DNA of 53,114 nt from CAIQIA01 sp049317465 (lineage in GTDB: Bacteria > Cyanobacteriota > Cyanobacteriia > PCC-6307 > Cyanobiaceae), in the NCBI GenBank assembly GCA_049317465.1, contig JBMOIF010000007.1, positions 1 to 53,114 on the forward strand. The letters are read 5' to 3'. This document shows positions 42,859 through 50,295 of the stretch, one piece after another. A program made the translations under genes and the position numbers. The notes beneath the pieces are model-generated. The model saw only the letters and a program-made list of their open reading frames with translations, searched no databases and was not told the DNA's origin. Numbering within the stretch: position 1 is the stretch's first letter; the number at the start of each line of letters is the position of its first letter.

Positions 42859-44274
42859 TCAACGCACCACCAGCTGAAGCCGGTGACCGTCGGGATCGCT
42901 CACCTGGAGGCCGGCCTGAAAACCCAGCGCCTGGGCTTCCTCGGGGGCCAGGATCACCACCCCAGGGCTGAGCAGCCGACCCTTGTGCTCTTCAAGACCT
43001 GCGGCGATGGCCTCCAGCTGACGTGGGTCGTCACCCACCATCAGGCGCAGTTGGCCGTGGGCCCGGTCCTGGGGCCCCAGATCGGCGGGGATCGGCCGCC
43101 CCCCCTCGGGGGTGCGGTAGTCAAGACACTCAATGCCGGCGCCGCTGGGGCAGCGGTGGCTCGTGATGCGCACCCGGGTGCTGGCCAGCCCATCGAGGCC
43201 GTCCTGCTCTGGCCCTTCATTGATGCCATCGCCGCCCAGGCGCAGACCGAGCAGGTCGTTGTAGAACCGGCAGCTCTGGTCGGTGTCGCTGATGCCGATG
43301 GCGCTGTGGTCGATCCCCAGGAACAGGCCACCCCGATTCAAGCTGCAGGCGTTGTCAGGGCTGTGCCAGCGCGCCTCGCCCTTGTCTGCCGGGAACTGCA
43401 GCAGTTCCAGGCAGTGGCCTTCAGGGCTGTGCAGCTTGAAGGCCTGAATGCCGGCAGCGGCGCTGTTCCAGTCGGGCAGGCGCTGGGGGGCTGACGAGAT
43501 GCCCTGAAGCCTGCCGGCGCTGATGGCCTGGCGCAGTGGCCCGCTGACCTGCTCAAGATCCCTCACAACGATGCAGATGTGCTGGAACCACAGGTCGTTG
43601 GTGCGGCTGTTGGCGGGAAAGGGGCGGCCGGCCCGCTGGCCGTGACCCGGCGCCAGGACCTCCAGCAGCTCCAGGCGTTCGCAACCGAGGGCCAGTTGCT
43701 CCAGCCTCAGCTGGGCTCCAGGCAGGCCGATCAGCTCGGCGTAGCCCGCACCGGGATTGATCGCGTCGAGCCGCCGGAAGCCCAGCTGGGTGCAGAAGAA
43801 GGCGGCAGTGGCCTCGGCATCGGCGCAACTGAAACCCACGGCCTCGAGGTGGGGCCAGGGCGCCAGGGCGGCGGCCCCGGCGGCGGCGATCCGGCCGTCC
43901 CGCTGGGGGGTCATCCCCGACACCCCCAGACCGCCCAGCAGCTCGCCGCCCCAGCGCAGGGCCAGGCCGCCGCCCATGGCCGCGGCCGGCTGGCCGAGTG
44001 CCGGGGCCAGCTGCAGCAGGGCCTGCCGGTCGCCGTTGATGGCTGCTTCCAATCCGGCGGTGTCACTGCCGCTCAGGGCCGCCATGCGGGCCTTGGCGAT
44101 CGCCACCTCGGCGGCGGCGGCACTGGCGCCATCGAGGCGTCGGAAGGCGATCAGCCGGCCGCCGGCATCCACCACAGCCGCGGCCACCCGGGAATCGTCC
44201 CGGCGGGCTTCGGCCAGGGCCGTCTCGAGCAGCCGTTCGGCATCGTTCAGGTCCATGGCGAAGGTGGGCCGCAT
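42859..44274 (-). CDS. GlcG/HbpS domain fused to two VOC domains
   Basis: 471 residues from the ATG at 44274; a GTG at 44289 that overlaps the upstream gene is an alternative. An N-terminal heme-binding GlcG/HbpS-like domain (about 5-135; AAAVVDAGGRLIAFRRLDGA and LALRWGGELLGGLGVSG) is followed by VOC domain 1 (about 145-300, HLEAVGFSCADAEATAAFF) and VOC domain 2 (about 315-471, IDHSAIGISDTDQSCRFYND). VOC proteins include glyoxalases and dioxygenases. The last glutamate ligand is glutamine in the second domain (DGHRLQLV). The fusion is uncommon; its substrate is unknown. Confidence 0.8.
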   Translation of the reverse strand: MRPTFAMDLNDAERLLETALAEARRDDSRVAAAVVDAGGRLIAFRRLDGASAAAAEVAIAKARMAALSGSDTAGLEAAINGDRQALLQLAPALGQPAAAMGGGLALRWGGELLGGLGVSGMTPQRDGRIAAAGAAALAPWPHLEAVGFSCADAEATAAFFCTQLGFRRLDAINPGAGYAELIGLPGAQLRLEQLALGCERLELLEVLAPGHGQRAGRPFPANSRTNDLWFQHICIVVRDLEQVSGPLRQAISAGRLQGISSAPQRLPDWNSAAAGIQAFKLHSPEGHCLELLQFPADKGEARWHSPDNACSLNRGGLFLGIDHSAIGISDTDQSCRFYNDLLGLRLGGDGINEGPEQDGLDGLASTRVRITSHRCPSGAGIECLDYRTPEGGRPIPADLGPQDRAHGQLRLMVGDDPRQLEAIAAGLEEHKGRLLSPGVVILAPEEAQALGFQAGLQVSDPDGHRLQLVVR

Positions 44275-44279
44275 GGTCT

Positions 44280-44537
44280 TCAGCCCCACACGATCTTCAT
44301 CAGCCAGAGGTGCCCCTCCAGGACAACGCCGGCGGCGGAGGCCTCCAGCTCAGCTTCTGAGAGCCGCAGGGTTGCCTCGGCCTGGTGCCTGACCAGGTCG
44401 ACGCCGCTGAAGCGGTAGCCGTACAGACTTCCTAGGGCGGCGATGGCATTGAGATCAGCACAGTCGATCAGCTGCTGCAGCAGGGCCGGGTCGCCCTTGG
44501 CCTGCCTCAGAAAGGTCTCGAGTTCGGGGTTGGCCAT
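44280..44537 (-). CDS. Nif11-like protein, second copy
   Basis: 85 residues, with the Nif11 pattern ELETFLRQAKGDPALLQQL and IAALGSLYGYRFSGVDLV. No Cys-rich core peptide; the C-terminal half is helical (EATLRLSEAELEASAAGVVL). Located between the SMP-30 gene (45 bases) and the GlcG-VOC gene (5 bases) on the same strand. Its function is unknown, but the presence of a Nif11 protein in both arms of the block is notable. Confidence 0.75.
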   Translation of the reverse strand: MANPELETFLRQAKGDPALLQQLIDCADLNAIAALGSLYGYRFSGVDLVRHQAEATLRLSEAELEASAAGVVLEGHLWLMKIVWG

Positions 44538-44582
44538 GGCGTGAGAGGGCTGGGGAGGGGGCCGGGATGGTCGGCGGGACAG

Positions 44583-45512
44583 TCACGGGGTGGTGGCCCC
44601 GCGGGTGTTGGTGAACAGTGCGTACAGCGCCGTTGAGGCGCACAGAAACAGACGGCAGTGGTGACGGTCGCCGAAGCAGAGGTTGCTGACCCGCTGCGGC
44701 ACCAGCACCTTGCCCAGCAGCACCCCGTCGGGGCTGACCACGTGCACGCCGTCGGCGGCGCCGCACCACAGGTTGCCGTGCTCGTCGACGCGGAAGCCAT
44801 CGGCCCAGCCCGGATGGATCGTGTGGAAGATCTCGCCGCCGCTGAGGCTGCGTCCGTCGCCGTTCACCCGGAAGCGGCGGATGTGCTGCACCGGTTCGCG
44901 GGCCCCCGGAGCTCCCGACTCGGCCGCGTAGAGCCAGTGCTCGTCGGGGGAGAAGGCCAGGCCGTTGGGGCCGTCGAAATCCGTGGCCACGGCGTGGGGG
45001 GTGCCGCCGTCGGGTTCGAGCCGGTAGAGGGCCGGCGGCTGTTCGGAGTGTTGGCGACCACCCTCGTAGTCATTGAGCAGACCGTAGAGGGGATCGCTGA
45101 ACCAGATCGAACCGTCGCGCTTCACCACCACGTCGTTGGGGGCATTGAGGCGATGGCCGCGGGCGTCGCTCGCCAGCACCGTGGTGAGGCCGTCGTGCTC
45201 GCGGCGGCTGAGGCTTCGGCTCTGGTGATGGCACTGGATCAGCCGACCCTGGCGGTCGCGGGTCTGGCCGTTGGCGAAGCCGCTGGGGTCGAGAAAGGGG
45301 GTGACGCCGTGCCGTTCGCTCCAGCGCAGGGTGCGGTTGCTGGGAATGTCGTTGAACAGCAGACACTGGTGGTCGCCGAACCAGACCGGCCCTTCAAGCC
45401 AGCGGAAGCCATCGGCGAGCCGCTCAAGCCGGGCGTTGAACAGCACCAGTTCATCGAAGCGTGGGTCGAGCCGTTCGATGCCGGCGCCAGGGTCTCCCAT
45501 GGCGATCGTCAT
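44583..45512 (-). CDS. SMP-30/gluconolactonase family lactonase
   Basis: 309 residues, a six-bladed propeller. The three metal ligands align with E40 (LEGPVWF), N183 (GPNGLAF) and D238 (WADGFRVDEHGN). NAPNDVVVKRDGSIWFSDP is another family signature. Such enzymes hydrolyse sugar lactones, for example gluconolactone to gluconate. The ATG overlaps the cupin stop codon (ATGA), so the two are coupled. A start at 45500 (M5) is possible. Confidence 0.9.
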   Translation of the reverse strand: MTIAMGDPGAGIERLDPRFDELVLFNARLERLADGFRWLEGPVWFGDHQCLLFNDIPSNRTLRWSERHGVTPFLDPSGFANGQTRDRQGRLIQCHHQSRSLSRREHDGLTTVLASDARGHRLNAPNDVVVKRDGSIWFSDPLYGLLNDYEGGRQHSEQPPALYRLEPDGGTPHAVATDFDGPNGLAFSPDEHWLYAAESGAPGAREPVQHIRRFRVNGDGRSLSGGEIFHTIHPGWADGFRVDEHGNLWCGAADGVHVVSPDGVLLGKVLVPQRVSNLCFGDRHHCRLFLCASTALYALFTNTRGATTP

Positions 45513-45994
45513 GCAGCAGGTGGGGTCGGCAGGGGCACGTCGGTGTCGAACTGGACCAGAAGCAGCACCGCCGGCTGGTCGCCGACGGTCCAGGAGCGGT
45601 GGCCGCGGCGACCGTTGTGCTCGCGGGTGCCCTGGTCGGCCCCGAACGACACCTCGCCGACGCTCATCTCGACCCGCCGGCCATCCATGGTCTCGACACC
45701 CCAGGCCCCACTGAGCGGCACGATCCATTGGGGGGCGGGGTTTTCGTGCCAGTCCCCCTGCCAGCCGGGCGGCAGCACGGTGAACAGAATTGTCATGCTG
45801 CCCTGCCGGCGCGGCCCGATCCACTGGGCGGCGGCGCCTGCACTGATGGCGTTGAGGTGGAAGCCGTCGACCGTGCCCCGGCCCTGGCGGCTGATGCCGT
45901 CGGCGTCGGTCCACACATGCCAGTAGGGGACGGAGGGGCCTGGGGTGGGTTCCATGGGCCGGGTCGGGTCGAGCCTTGGACTCAGGCTAGACAT
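45509..45994 (-). CDS. Cupin-domain protein
   Basis: About 161 residues from ATG 45994, which has a GGAG 4 bases upstream; a shorter start at 45955 is possible. A single cupin barrel: GDWHENPAPQWIVPLSGAWG (motif 1) and GEVSFGADQ followed by REHNG (motif 2). The His/Glu set is incomplete, so metal binding is uncertain. The frame continues to 47080 but only as antisense to the SDR gene. First gene of the leftward operon; possible sugar-binding, isomerase or sensor role. Confidence 0.75.
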   Translation of the reverse strand: MSSLSPRLDPTRPMEPTPGPSVPYWHVWTDADGISRQGRGTVDGFHLNAISAGAAAQWIGPRRQGSMTILFTVLPPGWQGDWHENPAPQWIVPLSGAWGVETMDGRRVEMSVGEVSFGADQGTREHNGRRGHRSWTVGDQPAVLLLVQFDTDVPLPTPPAA

Positions 45995-46010
45995 GCTGCT
46001 CCGGGGTGGG

Positions 46011-46026
46011 ACAGCACCGCTGCTGT
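46011..46026. promoter_or_regulatory. Short inverted repeat between cupin and SDR genes
   Basis: ACAGCA-CCGC-TGCTGT in the 84-base divergent space between the cupin operon and the SDR gene. Its position between two divergently read sugar-related genes would suit an operator for a shared regulator. The repeat is short and could be chance. Confidence 0.3.
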
Positions 46027-46078
46027 GGACATCGGCGCCGCGGATTGCCATCACTGAAGTGGACCCTTCCCCACGGCC

Positions 46079-46909
46079 ATGACCGTCTCCAGCGCCAGTC
46101 CCGCCAGCAGCAGTAACCCCTACGCCCAGGAGTTGATGTCGACCCTGCTCCAGGGCAAGGTGATCATCGTCACCGGTGGGAACAGCGGCATCGGCAAGGC
46201 CATCGTTGAAACCGTCGCCCGTCTCGGTGCCCGGGTGGTGATCGACTACCGCTCTCATCCTGAGGCCACCGAGGCGATCGAGGAGGAGATCGGCCAGTTG
46301 GGCGGCACCTGCTGCGGGGTGCAGGCCGACGTGGCGAAGCTCGACGATCTGCAGCGGCTGATCCAGGAGGCGGTGAACCGCTACGGCCGTCTCGATGTGA
46401 TGGTGAACAACGCCGGCATCGAGACCCGCACCTCGATTCTCGACACCACCCCCGAGGATTTCGACAAGGTGCTGAATGTCAACCTGCGCGGTGTGTTCTT
46501 TGCCACCCAGTACGCCGCCCGCCAGATGATCGCCCAGGGCGGCGGCGGTCGCATCATCAACATCTCGTCGGTCCATGAAGACTGGCCCATGCCCAATAAC
46601 ACCCCCTACTGCGTCGCCAAGGGGGGCGTGCGCATGCTGACCCGCACCGCCGGTGTCGAGCTGGCTGGCCAGGGGGTGTCGATCGTCAACGTTGGACCGG
46701 GCGCGGTGGCAACGCCGATCAATGACTCGACGATGAACGATCCTTCGCTCCTGGCGAAGCTGAATGCCGCCATTCCCATGGGCCGCATGGCCCAGCCGGA
46801 CGAGATCGCGAGGGTGGTCGCATTTCTGGCCAGCGATGCCGCCAGCTACATCACCGCCACAAGCATTTTCGCCGACGGAGGCATCATGCAGAGCAGCCCG
46901 GGGCTCTGA
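46079..46909 (+). CDS. Short-chain dehydrogenase (glucose 1-dehydrogenase type)
   Basis: 276 residues. Rossmann motif TGGNSGIGK (32-40), NNAG (110-113), catalytic S164, Y177 and K181 (SS, YCVAK). The sequence IIVTGGNSGIGKAIV with R58 (DYRSH) suggests NADP preference, as in Bacillus-type glucose 1-dehydrogenases, but SDR substrates cannot be fixed by motif. An N-terminal extension of 20 residues precedes the domain; M20 is an alternative start. Convergent with bioD, overlapping by 26 bases. Confidence 0.9.
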   Translation: MTVSSASPASSSNPYAQELMSTLLQGKVIIVTGGNSGIGKAIVETVARLGARVVIDYRSHPEATEAIEEEIGQLGGTCCGVQADVAKLDDLQRLIQEAVNRYGRLDVMVNNAGIETRTSILDTTPEDFDKVLNVNLRGVFFATQYAARQMIAQGGGGRIINISSVHEDWPMPNNTPYCVAKGGVRMLTRTAGVELAGQGVSIVNVGPGAVATPINDSTMNDPSLLAKLNAAIPMGRMAQPDEIARVVAFLASDAASYITATSIFADGGIMQSSPGL

Positions 46910-47543
46910 CCCGGGGCCAGACGGCATCGAAGGCTGCGGGGCCAGGGTCGGCCAGGGGTGGCAGCTCGACCAGCACCGGCACCCTGCCGATGCGCTCGAG
47001 GCTGCTGCGGTTGGCGGCATGGGGCTCGCCATTGAGCACAAGTCCCAGCAGCGGAATCCCCCGGCGTTCCAGGGCCTCAAGCGACAACAGCGTGTGATTC
47101 AGGGTGCCGAGGCCACTGCGGGCCACCAGCACAACGGGCAGCTGCCAGTGGCTGATCATCGTGATCTGAAGCAGATCGTCGCGCAGGGGCACGAGCAGAC
47201 CGCCGGCACATTCGACCACCAGTGGGCCGGTCACGGCCGGCAGCTGCAGTCGTTCTTCCCCCACGCTCAGGCCCTCTGCGGCGGCGGCCTGGTTGGGGGA
47301 GGCCGGCGCCGACAGCCTGTAGGCCTCGGGCATGATCCGCTCGGTGGCCTCCGCTGGGGTCAGTCCCGCCAGCTCGGCCACCCGGCCGCTGTCACCCCCA
47401 ACCGCCAGGTCGCCGCACTGCACCGGTTTCCAGTACCGGGCGTTGAGGCCCCGCACCAGCAGGGCGCTGACGACGGTTTTGCCGACGTCGGTGTCGGTGC
47501 CGGCCACCACCAGCTGCTCTGGCCAGCCCGTTGCACCGGTCAT
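46884..47543 (-). CDS. bioD: Dethiobiotin synthetase
   Basis: 219 residues. ATP-dependent closure of the ureido ring of dethiobiotin. The P-loop GTDTDVGKT (15-23), YWKPVQCGD with the catalytic lysine, VVECAGGLLVPL, and VLNGEP all match BioD. The ATG overlaps the bioC stop (ATGA). Last gene of the leftward bioF-bioK-bioC-bioD operon. Confidence 0.95.
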   Translation of the reverse strand: MTGATGWPEQLVVAGTDTDVGKTVVSALLVRGLNARYWKPVQCGDLAVGGDSGRVAELAGLTPAEATERIMPEAYRLSAPASPNQAAAAEGLSVGEERLQLPAVTGPLVVECAGGLLVPLRDDLLQITMISHWQLPVVLVARSGLGTLNHTLLSLEALERRGIPLLGLVLNGEPHAANRSSLERIGRVPVLVELPPLADPGPAAFDAVWPRVRAPGCSA

Positions 47544-48298
47544 GGCCGTCGCGCCAGCAGCAGGCGCAGCTCCCAGGTCAGCAGCGTCTGCCCGCGGCCG
47601 TCGGCAGGCCAGTGGCGCAGCAGCCGTCGCATCGATCCGGCCCTGAGGCGCCCGGAGGCCTGGCCCTGCACCCCCAGCTGCCGAAGCTCGCGCAGGAAGG
47701 CCAGCGGGCTCGGATAGCCGACGGTGAAGCGCAGCCTGCGGTCGAGGGTGGGCCGCACGGTGGCTTCGACGGCCATGCGGAGGGCATCGCCATCCGGCAG
47801 GGCCAGGGCGGTGCAGGCCACGCCCGCCCGGCGGGCCGCCTGGCGCCAACCGTCGAAGCTGCCCGCCACCGGCACCGCCAGGGCCAGCCAGCCGCCGGGA
47901 GTCAGATTGGCGAGCCAGTGCTGCAGTTGGGCAACGGGATCGGACAGCCAGTGCAACGCGAAGCTGCTCATCAAGAGGGCCGCACCCTTCGCCTGGGGGG
48001 GCAGACCCTGGTCCAGGTCCCACAGCAGCTGCCGATCGGTCGGTGCCGCTGCCAGTTGCAGCAGCGGGGCGCAGTCGTCCACCAGCCACGGATCAAGGTC
48101 GGGGCGCTGGCGCCGCAAGGCTTTGGCCAGGGTGCCAGGGCCGGCACCGAGGTCGAGCACCGGGCCGGGGGGCAGGGGCAGGTTGCGGCAGTGGTGGGCC
48201 AGCCGCCAGGCCAGCGATTGCTGCAGCCGGGCACGGGTCGCATAGCAGGCGGCGGCACGCCCGAATGCGTTGCGGCGGTCGATGCTGCTGCTGGTCAT
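47540..48298 (-). CDS. bioC: Malonyl-ACP O-methyltransferase
   Basis: 252 residues, SAM-dependent. Methylates malonyl-ACP so that fatty acid synthesis can build the pimeloyl chain. SAM loop LDLGAGPGTLAKAL (48-61), N-terminal SIDRRNAFGRAAACY as in BioC, and SFALHWLSDP in the middle. Start overlaps bioK (ATGA), stop overlaps bioD. Confidence 0.93.
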   Translation of the reverse strand: MTSSSIDRRNAFGRAAACYATRARLQQSLAWRLAHHCRNLPLPPGPVLDLGAGPGTLAKALRRQRPDLDPWLVDDCAPLLQLAAAPTDRQLLWDLDQGLPPQAKGAALLMSSFALHWLSDPVAQLQHWLANLTPGGWLALAVPVAGSFDGWRQAARRAGVACTALALPDGDALRMAVEATVRPTLDRRLRFTVGYPSPLAFLRELRQLGVQGQASGRLRAGSMRRLLRHWPADGRGQTLLTWELRLLLARRP

Positions 48299-49035
48299 GG
48301 CGACGCCTCCAGGTTGTCGAGCCAGCCCAGCACCTGTTGGGTCAGTCCCGGCAGCAGCAGTCCGTGGCCGACACCCACCAGGCTGAGCACCTGCGCCTGC
48401 GGCAGCCGCTGACGCAGGTCGTCGCGGCTGACGCGATGCACGATGGCGTCGTCGGCGCCTTCGACCAGCAAGACCGGGGCAGCGGTCGGAAAGCCCTCAG
48501 GGAGGTTGTCGCAGCGGCCCAGAAGATCGAGGTCGCGCCGCAGGCGATCGACACCCGCCGGTGGCACCGGCCCGTCTTCGACCCCGGCGGGCAGGTGCTC
48601 CACAGGTTGGGGGTCGGCCACCCGCTGGCGGAATTCCTGGAAGAGACCCCCCACATCGCCAGCCGCGAGGCGCTCATCCATGGCCCGCAGGGCCTGGCGC
48701 AGGGAGCGGCCGGCGTCCCCTGGCGGCACGAAGCGGGCGAAGCTGGCCAGCAGCACAACGGCATCGGCCCTGGCCAGCACCGTCGCCGGCACCAGGTGAA
48801 GACCCAGGGAATTGACGACGAGGGCCCGGCGGCCTTGGCCATCCCAGCCGGGGCTGGCGGCCGGGAACCGGCCATAACCGCGGTCGAACCGGCCCAGATC
48901 CCAGCGGCGCTCGGCGCAGGCCGGGGCGAACCCGTCCCAGCAACGGTGGTCGCTGCCCCAGCCATGGGCAGCCAGCAGTTGCCAGGTGCCGGTCTCGGCC
49001 AAGGTGGACGGTCTCTGTGCAGACGCCATACTCAT
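48295..49035 (-). CDS. bioK: Pimeloyl-ACP methyl ester esterase, BioK type
   Basis: 246-residue alpha/beta hydrolase between bioF and bioC. Nucleophile elbow VVNSLGLH with S76, acid D195 or D196 (EGADDAIV), and H224 (GVGHGLLL). GWGSDHRCWD near the N terminus forms the oxyanion region. Picocyanobacteria use BioK here instead of BioH; the position and size fit. It would cleave the methyl ester of pimeloyl-ACP. The ATG follows the bioF TAG without a gap. Confidence 0.88.
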   Translation of the reverse strand: MSMASAQRPSTLAETGTWQLLAAHGWGSDHRCWDGFAPACAERRWDLGRFDRGYGRFPAASPGWDGQGRRALVVNSLGLHLVPATVLARADAVVLLASFARFVPPGDAGRSLRQALRAMDERLAAGDVGGLFQEFRQRVADPQPVEHLPAGVEDGPVPPAGVDRLRRDLDLLGRCDNLPEGFPTAAPVLLVEGADDAIVHRVSRDDLRQRLPQAQVLSLVGVGHGLLLPGLTQQVLGWLDNLEASP

Positions 49036-50232
49036 CTAAACCGACCCGGGGGCGTTGCGGCCCAGGGCGGCCCGCAGCAACGGCAGGGTGCCGGCGGGCA
49101 GATCGTGGCGCAGCACCAGCCGCAGCCGGGAGCCGCCGGGCGGAACCGTCGGTGGACGGATCGCCACCGTGAACAGGCCGGCTGTCTCCAGCTGCTGCTG
49201 CAGGGCCAGAGCGGACCCGTCGTCCCCCAGCAGCAACGGCAGGATCGGTCCCTCCCCCGGCGGCCGCGGCCAGCCATCGGCCCCCAGGGCCAGGCGCCAG
49301 CGGAGGGCACGGGCCAGCAGTTGCTGGCGCCGCTCCGCGGCCCCGGCCCCGTCAAGCAGGGCCAGGGCCGCGAGGGCCCCGGCGGCCAGGGGTGGCGCCA
49401 GGGCAGTGGTGTAGCGAAAAGCGCCGCTCGACTGCAGCAGCCAGTCGCCCAGCAGCCTGTCGGCTGCCACGAAGGCCCCGCCGCTGCCGAAGGCCTTGCC
49501 GAAGGTGCCGCTCACCAGGGCCACCCCTTCGATTCCATGGGCCAGGCCTCGGCCGTCGGGGCCTAGCAGGCCGAGGGCGTGGGCTTCGTCAACCAGCAGC
49601 GCGGCGCCGTGCTGATGACAGAGCGACGCCATGGCAGCCACCGGCGCCGTGGTGCCCTCCATGCTGTAGAGGCTTTCGCAGAGCACCAGCAGCCGCTGGC
49701 CTGGGCGGTCAGCCCGGGCGGCCGAGAGGCGTCTGTCCAGGTCGCCGAGGTTATTGTGGCGGAAACGCTGCAATCGGGCACCGCTGGCCCGCACCCCCAC
49801 CAGCAGCGAATGGTGGATCAGCCGGTCGGCCAGCACGAGGCTGTGGCGGTCGGCCAGGGCGCCGACGGCGGCCAGGTTCGCCTGGAAGCCGCTGGGGAAC
49901 AACAGCACCGTCTCCCGTCCCAGCCAGGTGGCCAGGGCCTGCTCAAGCTGCTGGTGCACGGGCCGGCCGCCGCTCACCAGGCGTGAGGCGCCGGCCCCAA
50001 GACCGCTGGCGGCCAGTTCGGCCGCGGCGGCGGCCAGAACGGCGGGATGACGGCTCAAGCCCAGGTAGTCATTGCTGGCCAGGTCGAGCAGCGCCGGTCC
50101 GTCGGCTGTGGCCAGCTGAGCGGTGGCCGCGGGGGTGAGGTGGCGCAGCCGGCGTCGCCGCTCAGCTGGCACCGTGGAGAGAGCGCCCTGCAGCCAGCCG
50201 CGCCAGTCGCCGGCGGGGGGGGATCCGTCCAC
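49036..50232 (-). CDS. bioF: 8-amino-7-oxononanoate synthase
   Basis: 398 residues from a GTG at 50232 (MDGSPPAGDWRGWLQ). PLP enzyme condensing pimeloyl-ACP with alanine. DLASNDYLGLSRHP (50-63), GAGASRLVSGG, the DEAHALG segment (H218) and PLP lysine K246 (SGTFGKAFG) are all present. A much longer open frame runs upstream to 53067, but that is antisense to the helicase gene. First gene of the bioFKCD operon; divergent from the helicase by 63 bases. Confidence 0.96.
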   Translation of the reverse strand: MDGSPPAGDWRGWLQGALSTVPAERRRRLRHLTPAATAQLATADGPALLDLASNDYLGLSRHPAVLAAAAAELAASGLGAGASRLVSGGRPVHQQLEQALATWLGRETVLLFPSGFQANLAAVGALADRHSLVLADRLIHHSLLVGVRASGARLQRFRHNNLGDLDRRLSAARADRPGQRLLVLCESLYSMEGTTAPVAAMASLCHQHGAALLVDEAHALGLLGPDGRGLAHGIEGVALVSGTFGKAFGSGGAFVAADRLLGDWLLQSSGAFRYTTALAPPLAAGALAALALLDGAGAAERRQQLLARALRWRLALGADGWPRPPGEGPILPLLLGDDGSALALQQQLETAGLFTVAIRPPTVPPGGSRLRLVLRHDLPAGTLPLLRAALGRNAPGSV

Positions 50233-50283
50233 GGAACAGCGCGGGTGGGGAGGATGAACACATCGTGCAGCCCCGACGGCCCA

Positions 50284-50289
50284 TAGGAT
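50284..50289 (+). promoter_or_regulatory. Possible -10 element directly before the helicase start
   Basis: TAGGAT, ending 6 bases before the ATG at 50296. If used, transcription would start at or very near the ATG and give a leaderless mRNA. No clear -35 is seen in the short divergent space. Confidence 0.3.
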
Positions 50290-50295
50290 GTCCGG

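Noticed and set aside
31659..46883. Accessory block as an integrated mobile element
   Set aside because: No integrase, transposase, tRNA-end repeat or flanking direct repeat is seen at its edges, so only rearrangement or old acquisition is suggested.
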